Below are positions 37,187 to 47,280 of a DNA stretch of 64,000 nt, piece after piece (position 1 is the stretch's first letter; every line of letters begins with the position of its first letter). The notes beneath the pieces were generated by a model, which was not told the origin of the DNA, ran no database searches, and saw nothing but the letters and a program-made list of their open reading frames with translations. The position numbers were made by a program, and so were the translations under genes. This DNA is from Chromobacterium sinusclupearum (GTDB taxonomy: Bacteria; Pseudomonadota; Gammaproteobacteria; Burkholderiales; Chromobacteriaceae): NCBI RefSeq assembly GCF_002902845.1, contig NZ_PPTF01000010.1, positions 1 to 64,000 of the forward strand, written 5' to 3'.

Positions 37187-37990
37187 ATGCAAATCACCTT
37201 CATCGGCGGCGGCAATATGGCCGGCGCCATCATAGGCGGGCTGGCCCGCCAGGGCGGCCACCGCATCCATGTGGTGGAGCATCAGCAAGACAAGCTGGAC
37301 CAATTAGCGGCCGATTTCGGCTGCAGCGGCGGCCAAACGCTGCCGGCGAGCCTCTCTGCCAACGACGTGGTGGTGCTGGCGGTCAAGCCGCAGCAACTGC
37401 GCGAATTGTGCCTGGAACTCGCGCCGCGGCTGAATGGCGCGCTGGTGGTGTCCATCGCCGCCGGCATCCGCCTGGACGCGCTGCGGCGCTGGCTGGGCAG
37501 CGGCCGCATCGTGCGCGTCATGCCGAATACGCCGGCCATGGTGGGCAAGGGCGTATCCGGCCTGTATGCCGACGCCGCGATAGCCGCGGCGGACCGCCAG
37601 GCGGCTGAAATCATCATGCGGGCCGCGGGCCTGACCGTGTGGCTGGACGACGAGACCGGCATCGACGATATTACCTGCGTCTCCGGCAGCGGCCCGGCCT
37701 ATGTGTTCTACTTCATCGAAAGCATGATCGAGGCCGCGCTCAAGGCCGGCTTTGCCGAGGCGCAGGCGCGCGAACTGGTGCTGGCCACCTTCGACGGCGC
37801 GGTGGAGCTGGCGCGGCAAAGCCCGCTGCCGGTGGCTACCTTGCGGCAGAACGTGATGTCCAAGGGCGGCACCACCGAGCGCGCCATCGCGCGCTTCGAA
37901 GCCGAGGGCGTCAAGGCGGCCATCATCGCCGGCGCGATGGATTGCCGCGAGCGCTCGATCGAAATGGGTCAACAACTCAGCCAGGAGTAA
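37187..37990 (+). CDS. proC: Pyrroline-5-carboxylate reductase
   Basis: This 267-aa NAD(P)H-dependent enzyme makes proline from pyrroline-5-carboxylate. The Rossmann start TFIGGGNMAGAIIGGL, VLAVKPQQ, RVMPNTPAMVGKG and the C-terminal signature VSGSGPAYVFYFIESM with MSKGGTTERAI are present. It is between yggS and yggT, a conserved order. Confidence 0.96.
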   Translation: MQITFIGGGNMAGAIIGGLARQGGHRIHVVEHQQDKLDQLAADFGCSGGQTLPASLSANDVVVLAVKPQQLRELCLELAPRLNGALVVSIAAGIRLDALRRWLGSGRIVRVMPNTPAMVGKGVSGLYADAAIAAADRQAAEIIMRAAGLTVWLDDETGIDDITCVSGSGPAYVFYFIESMIEAALKAGFAEAQARELVLATFDGAVELARQSPLPVATLRQNVMSKGGTTERAIARFEAEGVKAAIIAGAMDCRERSIEMGQQLSQE

Positions 37991-37999
37991 ACCGCAATC

Positions 38000-38584
38000 A
38001 TGTTTTTCGATACGCTGCAGTTCCTGATCAAGACCCTGTCCGGCCTGTTCGTGCTGGTGTTGCTGCTGCGCTTCTACCTGCAGGTGGCGCGCGCGCCGTT
38101 CAAGCACCCCTTGTGCCAGTTCGTGATGGCCGCCACTAATTTCCTGGTGCTGCCGGCGCGCAAGCTGGTGCCGTCGGTGCGCAATTACGACACCGCCACC
38201 ATGCTGCTGGCCTGGCTGGTATGCCTGCTGGCCAATATCCTGATGCTGCTCCTGGGCTCGCTGCCTGAGGTGTTCGCCTTCCCGCAGGTGTGGGTGGCGC
38301 TGGCGCTGCTGTCGCTGCTGGAGGTGTTCAAGCAGTCGCTGACCCTGCTGATGGGCGCGGTGATCGTGCAGGCCGTGATGAGCTGGATCAATCCGTACAA
38401 CCCGATCGCGCCGGTGCTGGACAGCCTGACCCGGCCGTTCCTGCGGCCGTTCCGCCGCGCAGTGGTGGGCGGGGTGGACCTGTCGCCGCTGTTGCTGTTG
38501 CTGGTGATCCAAGTGATCATGATGCTGCCGGTGCGCATGCTGGAAACGGGTTTCTTGACCCAACTCAAAGTGGTCATCCAGTAA
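38000..38584 (+). CDS. yggT: YggT-family integral membrane protein
   Basis: This 194-aa membrane protein contains two YggT repeats, each with a hydrophobic helix pair and the motif around NPYNPIAPVLDSLTRPFLRPFRR. The first repeat has the matching PARKLVPSV. Its function is not settled; it has been linked to osmotic tolerance and cell division in other bacteria. It begins 9 bp after proC and is surely co-transcribed. Confidence 0.88.
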   Translation: MFFDTLQFLIKTLSGLFVLVLLLRFYLQVARAPFKHPLCQFVMAATNFLVLPARKLVPSVRNYDTATMLLAWLVCLLANILMLLLGSLPEVFAFPQVWVALALLSLLEVFKQSLTLLMGAVIVQAVMSWINPYNPIAPVLDSLTRPFLRPFRRAVVGGVDLSPLLLLLVIQVIMMLPVRMLETGFLTQLKVVIQ

Positions 38585-38659
38585 GACGGGTTATTTGTCA
38601 TACTTTTGACAGCTGCCGGTCTTTGCCGGCGGCACCGTGAAACGATAGGGAGCATCAAG

Positions 38660-38965
38660 ATGAAGAAGACCCTGCTCGCCGCCCTGCTGCTGGGCGCCGC
38701 CGCCGCGCCGGCCATGGCGAATATGCAACTGGCGCAGAAGTATGGCTGTACCGCCTGCCATGCAGTCGACAAGAAAATCGTCGGCCCGGCTTACAAGGAC
38801 GTGGCCAAGAAATATGCCGGCCAGAAAGGCGCCGAGGCGGCGCTGGTGGCCAAGGTGAAGAACGGCGGTTCCGGCGTATGGGGTCCGATTCCGATGACCC
38901 CGCATCCGAATATTCCGGATGCCGACCTGAAAGCGCTGGTGAAGTGGGTATTGAGCCAGAAATAA
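38660..38965 (+). CDS. Class I cytochrome c (c551/c552 type)
   Basis: This 101-aa precursor has a signal peptide (about 1-20, ending AMA) and a mature ~81-aa monohaem domain with haem motif CTACH. The sixth ligand methionine lies in the Pro-rich PIPMTPHPNIPD, as in c551. It is a soluble periplasmic electron carrier, probably for a terminal oxidase, nitrite reductase or peroxidase. An AGGGAGC site precedes the ATG. Confidence 0.92.
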   Translation: MKKTLLAALLLGAAAAPAMANMQLAQKYGCTACHAVDKKIVGPAYKDVAKKYAGQKGAEAALVAKVKNGGSGVWGPIPMTPHPNIPDADLKALVKWVLSQK

Positions 38966-38992
38966 ATCCCTGGCGTGGATAGTGGCGATGCG

Positions 38993-39040
38993 AAACCGCA
39001 ACGGTTTTTCTTCGCTAAAAAGGCGGCTCCGGCCGCCTTT
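38993..39040 (+). terminator. Two tandem terminator hairpins after the cytochrome gene
   Basis: A short hairpin AAACCG-CAA-CGGTTTTT (38993-39009) is followed by AAAGGCGGC/GCCGCCTTT (39019-39040). The first has a good T-run. Confidence 0.6.
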
Positions 39041-39107
39041 GAACTTGTATGGGAATGACCGGTCGAAAACGACGTCCCTATTGATTTGAACTGAAATTCG
39101 GGCGGAC

Positions 39108-39136
39108 TTGTTATTGATACCGGGCCGGGCTATAAA
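39108..39136 (+). promoter_or_regulatory. Candidate promoter of dksA
   Basis: TTGTTA and TATAAA are separated by 17 bp, giving a ~110-nt untranslated leader before dksA. Confidence 0.45.
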
Positions 39137-39251
39137 AAATGATAGCAGTCGAGAGTAATTATTGGGATTCAGGCTCAAGACAGTTGCGCAAATATTGGCC
39201 CGCCGGTAATCTTCTCCGCCTGTTGCCAACTCTATGCTGGAAGCACCAAAC

Positions 39252-39662
39252 ATGGCCAAGCTGACCGAACAGGATATCCTCAACTGGGAAGGCGATGACT
39301 ACATGAACGCCGACCACCTTGAGTTTTTCAAGGACCGGTTGTTGCAGATGCAGCAGGAGTTGCTGGTAAACGCCAACGCTACCGCCAACCATCTGCAAGA
39401 ACAGGAAGCCACGCCCGATCCGGCCGATCGCGCGACGCTGGAGGAAGAGTACGCCCTGGAGCTGCGCACCCGCGACCGCGAGCGCAAGCTGCTGCAAAAG
39501 ATCCAGGCCTCCATCCGCCAGATCGAAGACGGTTCCTACGGTTTCTGCGAAGACACCGGCGAGCCGATCGGCCTGAAGCGCCTGATGGCGCGCCCCACCG
39601 CCACGCTGTCGGTGGAGGCCCAGGAGCGCCGCGAGCGCATGAAGCGCCAGTACGCCGACTGA
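39252..39662 (+). CDS. dksA: RNA polymerase-binding transcription factor DksA, cysteine-poor type
   Basis: This 136-aa secondary-channel regulator works with ppGpp on stable RNA and amino-acid promoters. The coiled-coil tip motif DxxDxA is intact (DPADRA, residues 56-61). The zinc-finger region GFCEDTGEPIGLKRLMARPT keeps only one of four zinc cysteines: Cys99 remains, and Thr102, Ser120 and Ala123 stand in the other places. This resembles zinc-independent DksA2-type proteins. The start MAKLTEQ is preferred over ATG 39234 because GGAAG precedes it. It is followed by aroG. Confidence 0.92.
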   Translation: MAKLTEQDILNWEGDDYMNADHLEFFKDRLLQMQQELLVNANATANHLQEQEATPDPADRATLEEEYALELRTRDRERKLLQKIQASIRQIEDGSYGFCEDTGEPIGLKRLMARPTATLSVEAQERRERMKRQYAD

Positions 39663-39806
39663 TCGCCATTCATCCGTTTTGCGCCAAGCGCCGCCGCCTT
39701 CGGGCCGCGGCGCTTTTCGCATTGTGCCAGCCGGCGGTTGTCTAGGGCGGACAAATCCGGTTATCTTGCTGCTATGCAGAAAACGACATAGCCAAGGGAC
39801 AACCGC

Positions 39807-40871
39807 ATGCAACGCCAGACCGATGACGTCAGAATCCGCGAGATCAAGGAACTGCTTCCTCCGATCGCCCACCTGTATGAGCTGCCGATCAGCGAATCCG
39901 CCTCCGAACTGATCTACAACACCCGGCGCGACATCGCGGCGCTGCTGCGCGGCGAGGACGACCGCCTGCTGGTGGTGATCGGCCCCTGTTCCATCCACGA
40001 TACCGACGCCGCGATCGAATACGCGCAGAAGCTGGCGCCGCTGCGCCAGGCGCTGGCTGGCGAGCTGGTGGTGGTGATGCGCGTGTATTTCGAGAAGCCG
40101 CGCACCACGGTGGGCTGGAAGGGCCTGATCAACGATCCGCACCTGAACGAGTCCTACGACATCAACGCCGGCCTGCGCATCGCGCGCCGCCTGCTGTTGA
40201 CGCTGAACAACCTGGGCATGCCGGCCGCCACCGAATTCCTCGACATGATCACGCCGCAGTATTTCGCCGACCTGATCAGCTGGGGCGCCATCGGCGCCCG
40301 CACCACCGAGAGCCAGGTGCACCGCGAGCTGGCGTCCGGCCTGTCCTGCCCGGTAGGCTTCAAGAACGGCACCGACGGCAACCTGAAGATCGCGGTGGAC
40401 GCCATTCGCGCCGCCAGCGTGCCGCACCATTTCCTGTCGGTGACCAAGACCGGCCATTCCGCCATCGTGTCCACCGGCGGCAACCCGGACTGCCACGTCA
40501 TCCTGCGCGGAGGCAAGGAACCCAACTACTCGGCCGAGCACGTGCGCGCCGCCGCCGCCGAGCTGACCGCCGTGGGCCTGTCGCACAAGCTGATGGTGGA
40601 TTTCAGCCACGCCAACAGCCGCAAGGACTATCGTCGTCAGATGGAAGTCAGCGCCGATGTGGCCGGCCAGATCGCCGGCGGCGACCGCAGCATCTTCGGC
40701 GTGATGGTGGAGAGCCATCTGGTAGAGGGCCGCCAGGATCAGAAACCCGGTTGCGAGCTGAAGTACGGCCAGAGCATCACCGATGGCTGCCTGGGTTGGG
40801 ACGACACGGAAAAACTGCTGACCCAGCTGGCCGACGCGATCAAGGCTCGCCGCGCCCTGCAGGCTGAGTAA
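39807..40871 (+). CDS. aroG: 3-deoxy-7-phosphoheptulonate synthase (type I)
   Basis: This 354-aa enzyme condenses PEP and erythrose-4-phosphate to DAHP, the entry step of the shikimate pathway. Family motifs are LLVVIGPCSIHD, YFEKPRTTVGWKGLIND, the metal site VDFSHANS and GARTTESQVHRELASG. It belongs to the AroFGH class. The feedback amino acid cannot be assigned with certainty; AroG (phenylalanine) is the best guess. Transketolase in this window makes one of its substrates. Confidence 0.94.
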   Translation: MQRQTDDVRIREIKELLPPIAHLYELPISESASELIYNTRRDIAALLRGEDDRLLVVIGPCSIHDTDAAIEYAQKLAPLRQALAGELVVVMRVYFEKPRTTVGWKGLINDPHLNESYDINAGLRIARRLLLTLNNLGMPAATEFLDMITPQYFADLISWGAIGARTTESQVHRELASGLSCPVGFKNGTDGNLKIAVDAIRAASVPHHFLSVTKTGHSAIVSTGGNPDCHVILRGGKEPNYSAEHVRAAAAELTAVGLSHKLMVDFSHANSRKDYRRQMEVSADVAGQIAGGDRSIFGVMVESHLVEGRQDQKPGCELKYGQSITDGCLGWDDTEKLLTQLADAIKARRALQAE

Positions 40872-40887
40872 GTCTTGGCGTGACTCA

Positions 40888-40919
40888 AAGACAATGCCCC
40901 GCTTGCGGGGCATTGTCTT
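40888..40919. terminator. Bidirectional terminator between aroG and the PHB depolymerase-like gene
   Basis: A perfect 15-bp palindrome arm AAGACAATGCCCCGC with a TT loop lies between converging genes. Confidence 0.85.
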
Positions 40920-40939
40920 GTGCGGCGGAAAGCTTGCCG

Positions 40940-41935
40940 CTAGCGCGCCGAGACCAGATGGTCGGCCATCTGCTTGATCGCCTGCATTTGCAGGCCCTTC
41001 TTCCAGGCATAGGCCGGGCCGGTGTAGCCGAACCAGTCCCAGCAGCCCTGCGGATTCTTCAGCGAGGTCGTGGTCTGCGGATACAGCACCAGGATGTGGT
41101 TGCTGTCGGCCCAGTTGTTGTAGCCGGTGTGGGCGTAGAAATCGTCGCCCACCTTGCCGGCGTACTGCTGGCAGCCATGCAGCGCGATATGCACCTTGCA
41201 GGTCTCGCCTTCGGCGCAGGCGCGCGGCACATAGACGAAGCCTTCGTCGGCCAGGCTGCTGCCGGAGGCGGCGTACGGCTTCTGGTCGAAGCGGACGATA
41301 TGGCCGGTCAGCGCTTGCGCCTTGGCTTGCAGCGGGCCGTAGATGTGCTGCAGCAGCACTCCGGCCTGGTCATAGCCTTTGCCTTGCCATTCGCAATGGT
41401 TGATGTAGGGCGAGGCGGTGACGCTGCAGTCGTTACCGAAGGCCGGCGTGATCTGGGCATGGCCGGCCGGCAGGCGGCGTTCGTAGGCGATCTGTCCGGC
41501 CGGCATGCCGGCCTGGCGGAAGAACTCCGCCGCCACATCCACCACCTGGGTCTTCACCGTGTTGTCGTTGCTGCCGCTGAACAGGTAGACGCGGCGCCGG
41601 GCCAGCTTGTCCAGCGGGTCGATCTCGCCTTTGGCGGCAAACTGTTTGGCCGATTTGAGCAACTGGGCGGCGGCTGGCGGCTGGCCCGTATTCATGCAGG
41701 GGCCGGCGCCGGCGAGCGCGCCTTTGGCGCAGTAGTATGGTCCGCCGGCTACCACGCCGGCGCCGACCACAGAGGCGGAATAAGCGACCTGATATTGCAC
41801 CGCCATGAAGGCGCCGGAGGACAAGCCGGATACCGAGGACTGGTTTGGATCGCCATGGAAGGCCGGCAGCGGATCGGCCGCCCAGGCCATGGGCGCCAGC
41901 AGGACAGCCAGGCATAGCAAGGATTTTCGGGTCAT
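40940..41935 (-). CDS. Secreted poly(3-hydroxybutyrate) depolymerase-like hydrolase
   Basis: This 331-aa protein has a signal peptide (about 1-19, ending PMAWA) and an alpha/beta-hydrolase fold. The likely nucleophile is in the motif SGLSSGAFMA. The stretches CKVHIALHGCQQ, YAHTGYNNWADSN and YPQTTTSLKNPQGCWDWFGYTG are typical of PHB/polyhydroxyalkanoate depolymerase-like proteins. No separate substrate-binding domain is attached, so it may act on short-chain oligomers or amorphous polymer. Several cysteines fit an exported protein. Confidence 0.82.
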   Translation of the reverse strand: MTRKSLLCLAVLLAPMAWAADPLPAFHGDPNQSSVSGLSSGAFMAVQYQVAYSASVVGAGVVAGGPYYCAKGALAGAGPCMNTGQPPAAAQLLKSAKQFAAKGEIDPLDKLARRRVYLFSGSNDNTVKTQVVDVAAEFFRQAGMPAGQIAYERRLPAGHAQITPAFGNDCSVTASPYINHCEWQGKGYDQAGVLLQHIYGPLQAKAQALTGHIVRFDQKPYAASGSSLADEGFVYVPRACAEGETCKVHIALHGCQQYAGKVGDDFYAHTGYNNWADSNHILVLYPQTTTSLKNPQGCWDWFGYTGPAYAWKKGLQMQAIKQMADHLVSAR

Positions 41936-42097
41936 GAACGCTCCTCAAGAACGTGCCGGCGCGGGCCGGCGGGATGGAAAAGCCAATGCAGCGCTTGCAA
42001 GCGGTGTTCATGATGAAAATGGCAAATGCCGGCAGAAATGGCAATGACAATTGTCGAATCGGCGTCTATTGGCCAGTTGCCGGCCCAGCTAGCCGCC

Positions 42098-42484
42098 TCA
42101 GGCTTGCGGTTCCGCCAGCACGTCTTTCAGCGCCACCAGCGCGTTGCTGACTGCCGGCCCGCCGGCGTAAAAGGTCAGCTGCAGAATGGTTTCCAGAATC
42201 TGCTGTCGGCTGGCGCCGGCGCGCAGCGCCGCCTCGGCGTGCGCCACCAGTTGCGCCAGCGCGAAACCCTGGGTGGCGCAAGCCGCCACCAGGATCAGCT
42301 CGCGAGTGGCGAGATCCAGGCCGGGGCGGGTCAGGATGTGGCCGGTGGCCCAGGCGATGGTCATGTCGGCGAAGTCGGGGCTGATGTCGGCCACCGCCGC
42401 CACCCGCTCGCCGCCGCTATGGCCGCCGTGCAGAAATTCGATCAACTCCAGGCCCTGCTGATACTGCGCGTCTTGGCGAATCAT
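42098..42484 (-). CDS. Carboxymuconolactone decarboxylase (AhpD-like) family protein
   Basis: This 128-aa all-helical protein has the CMD fold: WATGHILTRPGLDLATRELILVAACATQG and HAEAALRAGASRQQILETILQLTFYAGGP. The AhpD CxxC pair is absent, which favours the PcaC-like subgroup, but no protocatechuate genes are near. AGGAG lies ahead of ATG 42484. It is downstream of the DNase II gene and separated from it by a large hairpin. Confidence 0.85.
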   Translation of the reverse strand: MIRQDAQYQQGLELIEFLHGGHSGGERVAAVADISPDFADMTIAWATGHILTRPGLDLATRELILVAACATQGFALAQLVAHAEAALRAGASRQQILETILQLTFYAGGPAVSNALVALKDVLAEPQA

Positions 42485-42600
42485 GGCTAAGCTCCTTGCT
42501 GGTTGGATGATGCACATGCATCTGGCATTCAGTGTCGCCAAAGCTTGCCGTCAGATAAACCAGGCTGGAGTGTGATCACTTGTTCGCGCAGGTTTTGAAT

Positions 42601-42633
42601 GCCGGAGCCGGCCTGTCGATCGCCGGCTCCGGC
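42601..42633 (-). other. Large GC hairpin downstream of the DNase II gene
   Basis: A perfect 12-bp stem GCCGGAGCCGGC/GCCGGCTCCGGC has a 9-nt loop and no clear T-run. It probably acts as a transcript 3' end or weak terminator. Confidence 0.5.
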
Positions 42634-42647
42634 GGCGCTATTGGAGA

Positions 42648-43910
42648 TCAGCGCGCGGCGGCGGCGGTGCTGCCGCCGATCAGCTTGGCGATCGAGCTCG
42701 CCAGCGTGGCGTTGGGCAGGGCGAAGAACAGGCCGCCGCGGCCGTTCTGGGCGCTGGCGCAGTTGCCGGACAGCGCGCCCTCCTGGTTCATGTCGCCGAA
42801 GATGGCGTAGGCGGTGCCGTTGCCGGTGCTCACGCCTATTTTGGCGTGGTTGAAGTTGTAGCCCATGCCGCCTTTCAGCGAGAACGAGCGTCCGGCCCAG
42901 CTGCCGGAAGTGGCGATGGCCACCGGGCCCGGCGTCGGGAGGCTGCTGTCCCAGCAGGCCGGCGCGCCGGCGCGGCTGGTGGAGGGGATGGCGATGCTCT
43001 TGCTGCCCTCCCACCAGGTGGCCGCGCGCAGCGGCACGCCGCCGAGTTCGGCCGACACCAGTTGCCACGGCGGCACCTGCAGCGCCGACGGCTTGGCGAT
43101 CAGCGTGACCCCGCTGGACAGCTTGCTGACTTGCGGCGTCGAGCTGTCAGACTGCTGCCCCAGCTGGCTGACCGCATTTTGGATATCGGCCGGGCCGCCG
43201 TTCTTGACGATCTGCGGGTTGCCCGGGTCGGTCACCACGCTGGCGTTGGCCAGGCCCTGCAACACGGCCAGCGTGTCGGCGTGGCTCAGCTTGAGCGCGA
43301 AGAAATGCTGGCTGACCTTGACGTCGTTGTCCTGCACACAGCCCAGGGTGTTGCCGTCGCTGCCGCGCGGATACTGCGCGCTGCCGGAGGCCGGCCACGA
43401 CGGCGTGCTCACCTGCATCACCACGCCGTTGCCCTGGTTGTCCCACGCCAGCACACCCTTGGAGTGGCCCCACGGCGCGCCGCAGGAAGCGCCGGAGCAG
43501 GAGGGAATGGCCGGATCGCCATAGAACTGGTCGTTCCACACCACGTAATTGAGCGTGCCGTTGTAAATCTGCTTGAATGTCGCGCCGACAGGGTCAGTCG
43601 TGGTGTCGCCCACACAGCCGCCGCCCTGGCTCAGGCTGGGCTGGCTGCTGCTGGCGTAGACGAACTGCTGGCTGAAGCCGTTGCCGCTGGTGTAGTCCTG
43701 CGGGCTGCCGCCGAACTGGCAGCTGTCCACCTGGGCCGAACCGCCGCAGCCGGGGAAGGACGCGGCGTTGAACTTGAAGGCGAACCACCAGTTGACCGGG
43801 TGGCTGGCGTCCAGCATGGGAGACGGGGCGGCGTGGACGAGCGCCGGCAGCGCGGCGAGGCTGAGCGCCGCGGCCAAGGCGGCGCGGCGTAAGGTTGGGG
43901 GAACAGTCAT
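42648..43910 (-). CDS. Secreted deoxyribonuclease II family protein
   Basis: This 420-aa protein has a signal peptide (about 1-28, ending LVHAAP). It carries both HxK active-site motifs of the DNase II family: His149-Ser-Lys151 in APWGHSKGVLAWD and His355-Ala-Lys357 in YNFNHAKIGVS. Further family marks are WWFAFKFN near the N-terminus, NYVVWNDQFYGD, QVSTPSWP and the GDMNQEG segment after the second motif, which parallels GDMNRNQGE of animal DNase II. Such enzymes cut double-stranded DNA at acid pH without metal. Six or more cysteines suggest disulphides. The family is mainly eukaryotic with scattered bacterial members, so horizontal origin is plausible. Confidence 0.85.
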   Translation of the reverse strand: MTVPPTLRRAALAAALSLAALPALVHAAPSPMLDASHPVNWWFAFKFNAASFPGCGGSAQVDSCQFGGSPQDYTSGNGFSQQFVYASSSQPSLSQGGGCVGDTTTDPVGATFKQIYNGTLNYVVWNDQFYGDPAIPSCSGASCGAPWGHSKGVLAWDNQGNGVVMQVSTPSWPASGSAQYPRGSDGNTLGCVQDNDVKVSQHFFALKLSHADTLAVLQGLANASVVTDPGNPQIVKNGGPADIQNAVSQLGQQSDSSTPQVSKLSSGVTLIAKPSALQVPPWQLVSAELGGVPLRAATWWEGSKSIAIPSTSRAGAPACWDSSLPTPGPVAIATSGSWAGRSFSLKGGMGYNFNHAKIGVSTGNGTAYAIFGDMNQEGALSGNCASAQNGRGGLFFALPNATLASSIAKLIGGSTAAAAR

Positions 43911-44043
43911 GGCGTTTCTCCAGATATTGTTTGATGTGAAGCGGCCGTTTCATGGCCGCGCGCCATGCTGATTGAGTATTGTGTAAGCAGCGTTAAGATG
44001 ATCTGGTTAGAAACATTCCTTAACGTTTTCCTCTGTTTGTAAT

Positions 44044-44070
44044 GAAAACGCCCCCGCGTGGCGGGGGCGT
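44044..44070 (-). terminator. Rho-independent terminator of fadH
   Basis: On the minus strand the stem ACGCCCCCGC/GCGGGGGCGT is followed by TTTT, 20 bp past the fadH stop. Confidence 0.85.
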
Positions 44071-44089
44071 GGCAGATAGTGGGGCGCGA

Positions 44090-46129
<2,040 letters not shown>

Positions 46130-46197
46130 TTATGTAGCGGCTCGGGCGGGGCGCGCCCAAGCCTTTGATTCGTCTGGCGATGTCAACCCTGTTGGCC

Positions 46198-46226
46198 AAG
46201 ATACTTACTGGTAAGTAAGTTGTCAA
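46198..46226 (-). promoter_or_regulatory. fadH: Sigma70 promoter of fadH
   Basis: On the minus strand a perfect TTGACA and TATCTT are separated by exactly 17 bp, about 85 bp upstream of the start codon. Confidence 0.7.
46202..46217. promoter_or_regulatory. Palindromic operator within the fadH promoter
   Basis: TACTTACTGGTAAGTA is a 7+7-bp perfect palindrome with a 2-bp centre that fills most of the spacer and touches the -10 box. Size and placement are typical of TetR-family operators, so a fatty-acyl-CoA-responsive repressor is likely. No regulator gene is adjacent. Confidence 0.65.
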
Positions 46227-46320
46227 CGCAAGCACCGCGCAATCACCTGTCATTGTGCTGTTGTACCTGACTATAATCGCCGCAGACGACTGGCGTCGTC
46301 GCTAACAAAGGAGAATAAAG

Positions 46321-46887
46321 ATGTGCCAAGAAACGCACCACGCTCACACGGATTGCCTGACCCCGCTGCAGCAGCGCCCGCTGGGCCGCCGCGGCTTCCT
46401 GAAGCTGGCCACGCTGGGCGGCGGCGCCATGCTGCTGGGCAGCTTTGTGCCGCGCACGGCCTGGGCGGCCAAGGGCACCGACGTGCTGCTGCTGTCCTGC
46501 ATGGATTACCGGCTGGTCGATGAAACCGCCGCCTTCATGAACGGCATGGGCCTGCGCGACAACTACGACCACATCGTGCTGGCCGGCGCTTCGCTGATTT
46601 CCATCACCGACAAATTTCCAGCCTGGAACACCACCTTCTGGCAGCATCTGGGCGTGGCGATAGACCTGCACCACATCAAGAAAGTGGTGTTGCTGGACCA
46701 TCGCGATTGCGGCGCCTACAAGGTGGTGTTCGATGAAGACTTCGCCAAGGAGCCGGCGAAGGAAACGGAAATCCACGCCACGGCGCTGAAGACCTTGCGG
46801 CGGGCCATCTTGGACAAGCACCCGCAACTGGCGGTGGAGAGCTATCTGATGGCGCTGGACGGCAAGGCGGAGGCGATTCCGGCCTGA
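46321..46887 (+). CDS. Tat-exported beta-carbonic-anhydrase-like protein
   Basis: This 188-aa protein has a twin-arginine signal (RRGFLKLA at 23-30, cleavage after TAWA). The mature ~138-aa domain keeps the zinc site of beta-carbonic anhydrases: Cys60-x-Asp62-x-Arg64 (SCMDYRL) and His127-x-x-Cys130 (DHRDCGAY). Folding in the cytoplasm with the metal before Tat export fits. CO2 hydration in the periplasm is possible. The domain is shorter than canonical enzymes and could have another zinc function. GGAG precedes the ATG. The promoter region is shared with the divergent fadH. Confidence 0.78.
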   Translation: MCQETHHAHTDCLTPLQQRPLGRRGFLKLATLGGGAMLLGSFVPRTAWAAKGTDVLLLSCMDYRLVDETAAFMNGMGLRDNYDHIVLAGASLISITDKFPAWNTTFWQHLGVAIDLHHIKKVVLLDHRDCGAYKVVFDEDFAKEPAKETEIHATALKTLRRAILDKHPQLAVESYLMALDGKAEAIPA

Positions 46888-46900
46888 CGGCCGGATGTAG

Positions 46901-46926
46901 AAAACGGACCCGTTGCGGGTCCGTTT
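46901..46926. terminator. Bidirectional terminator
   Basis: The stem AAACGGACCCG/CGGGTCCGTTT with loop TTG lies between the carbonic-anhydrase-like gene and the converging lipoprotein genes. Confidence 0.85.
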
Positions 46927-46930
46927 GCGC

Positions 46931-47275
46931 CTAGTACGGCTGGCAGGAGAAACGCACTGCCAGCTGGTACTGGCCGTTCAGTTGCCTGGGTTGCAGGCTG
47001 CTGTCTTCGGCGCCGGCGTCGCCATCCAGATCGGCCCGCGTCATTTGCCCCACTTTCATTCCCAGATTCATGCAAACCTGGTTGGCCTTTTTCGACACGG
47101 CACGCGTCACGGCCTGGCTGGTGCTGCCCTGGCCATGCAGCAGATAGGTCTGGTCGGACGAGGCGCTGAGATTGACCTGCGCGGTGGCGCCCAGGTCACT
47201 GGCGGTTTGCTGCAGCTGGCTACAAGCGGCCAACGGCGACAAGGCCGCCGCCAGCAGTAAAAGATTCCAACGCAT
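46931..47275 (-). CDS. Small lipoprotein of unknown function (downstream paralogue)
   Basis: This 114-aa protein has a lipoprotein signal (LLLAAALSPLAAC, acylated Cys18). The mature part shares its pattern with the upstream gene: a TY residue pair, a helix ending KKANQVC and a C-terminal strand ending RFSC. A single disulphide between the two conserved cysteines is likely. The start MRWNLL is chosen so that the lipobox is correctly placed. It starts 5 bp after the upstream gene's stop. It has no aspartate at +2 (Ser instead), so outer-membrane targeting is expected. Confidence 0.75.
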   Translation of the reverse strand: MRWNLLLLAAALSPLAACSQLQQTASDLGATAQVNLSASSDQTYLLHGQGSTSQAVTRAVSKKANQVCMNLGMKVGQMTRADLDGDAGAEDSSLQPRQLNGQYQLAVRFSCQPY

Positions 47276-47280
47276 GCTGT

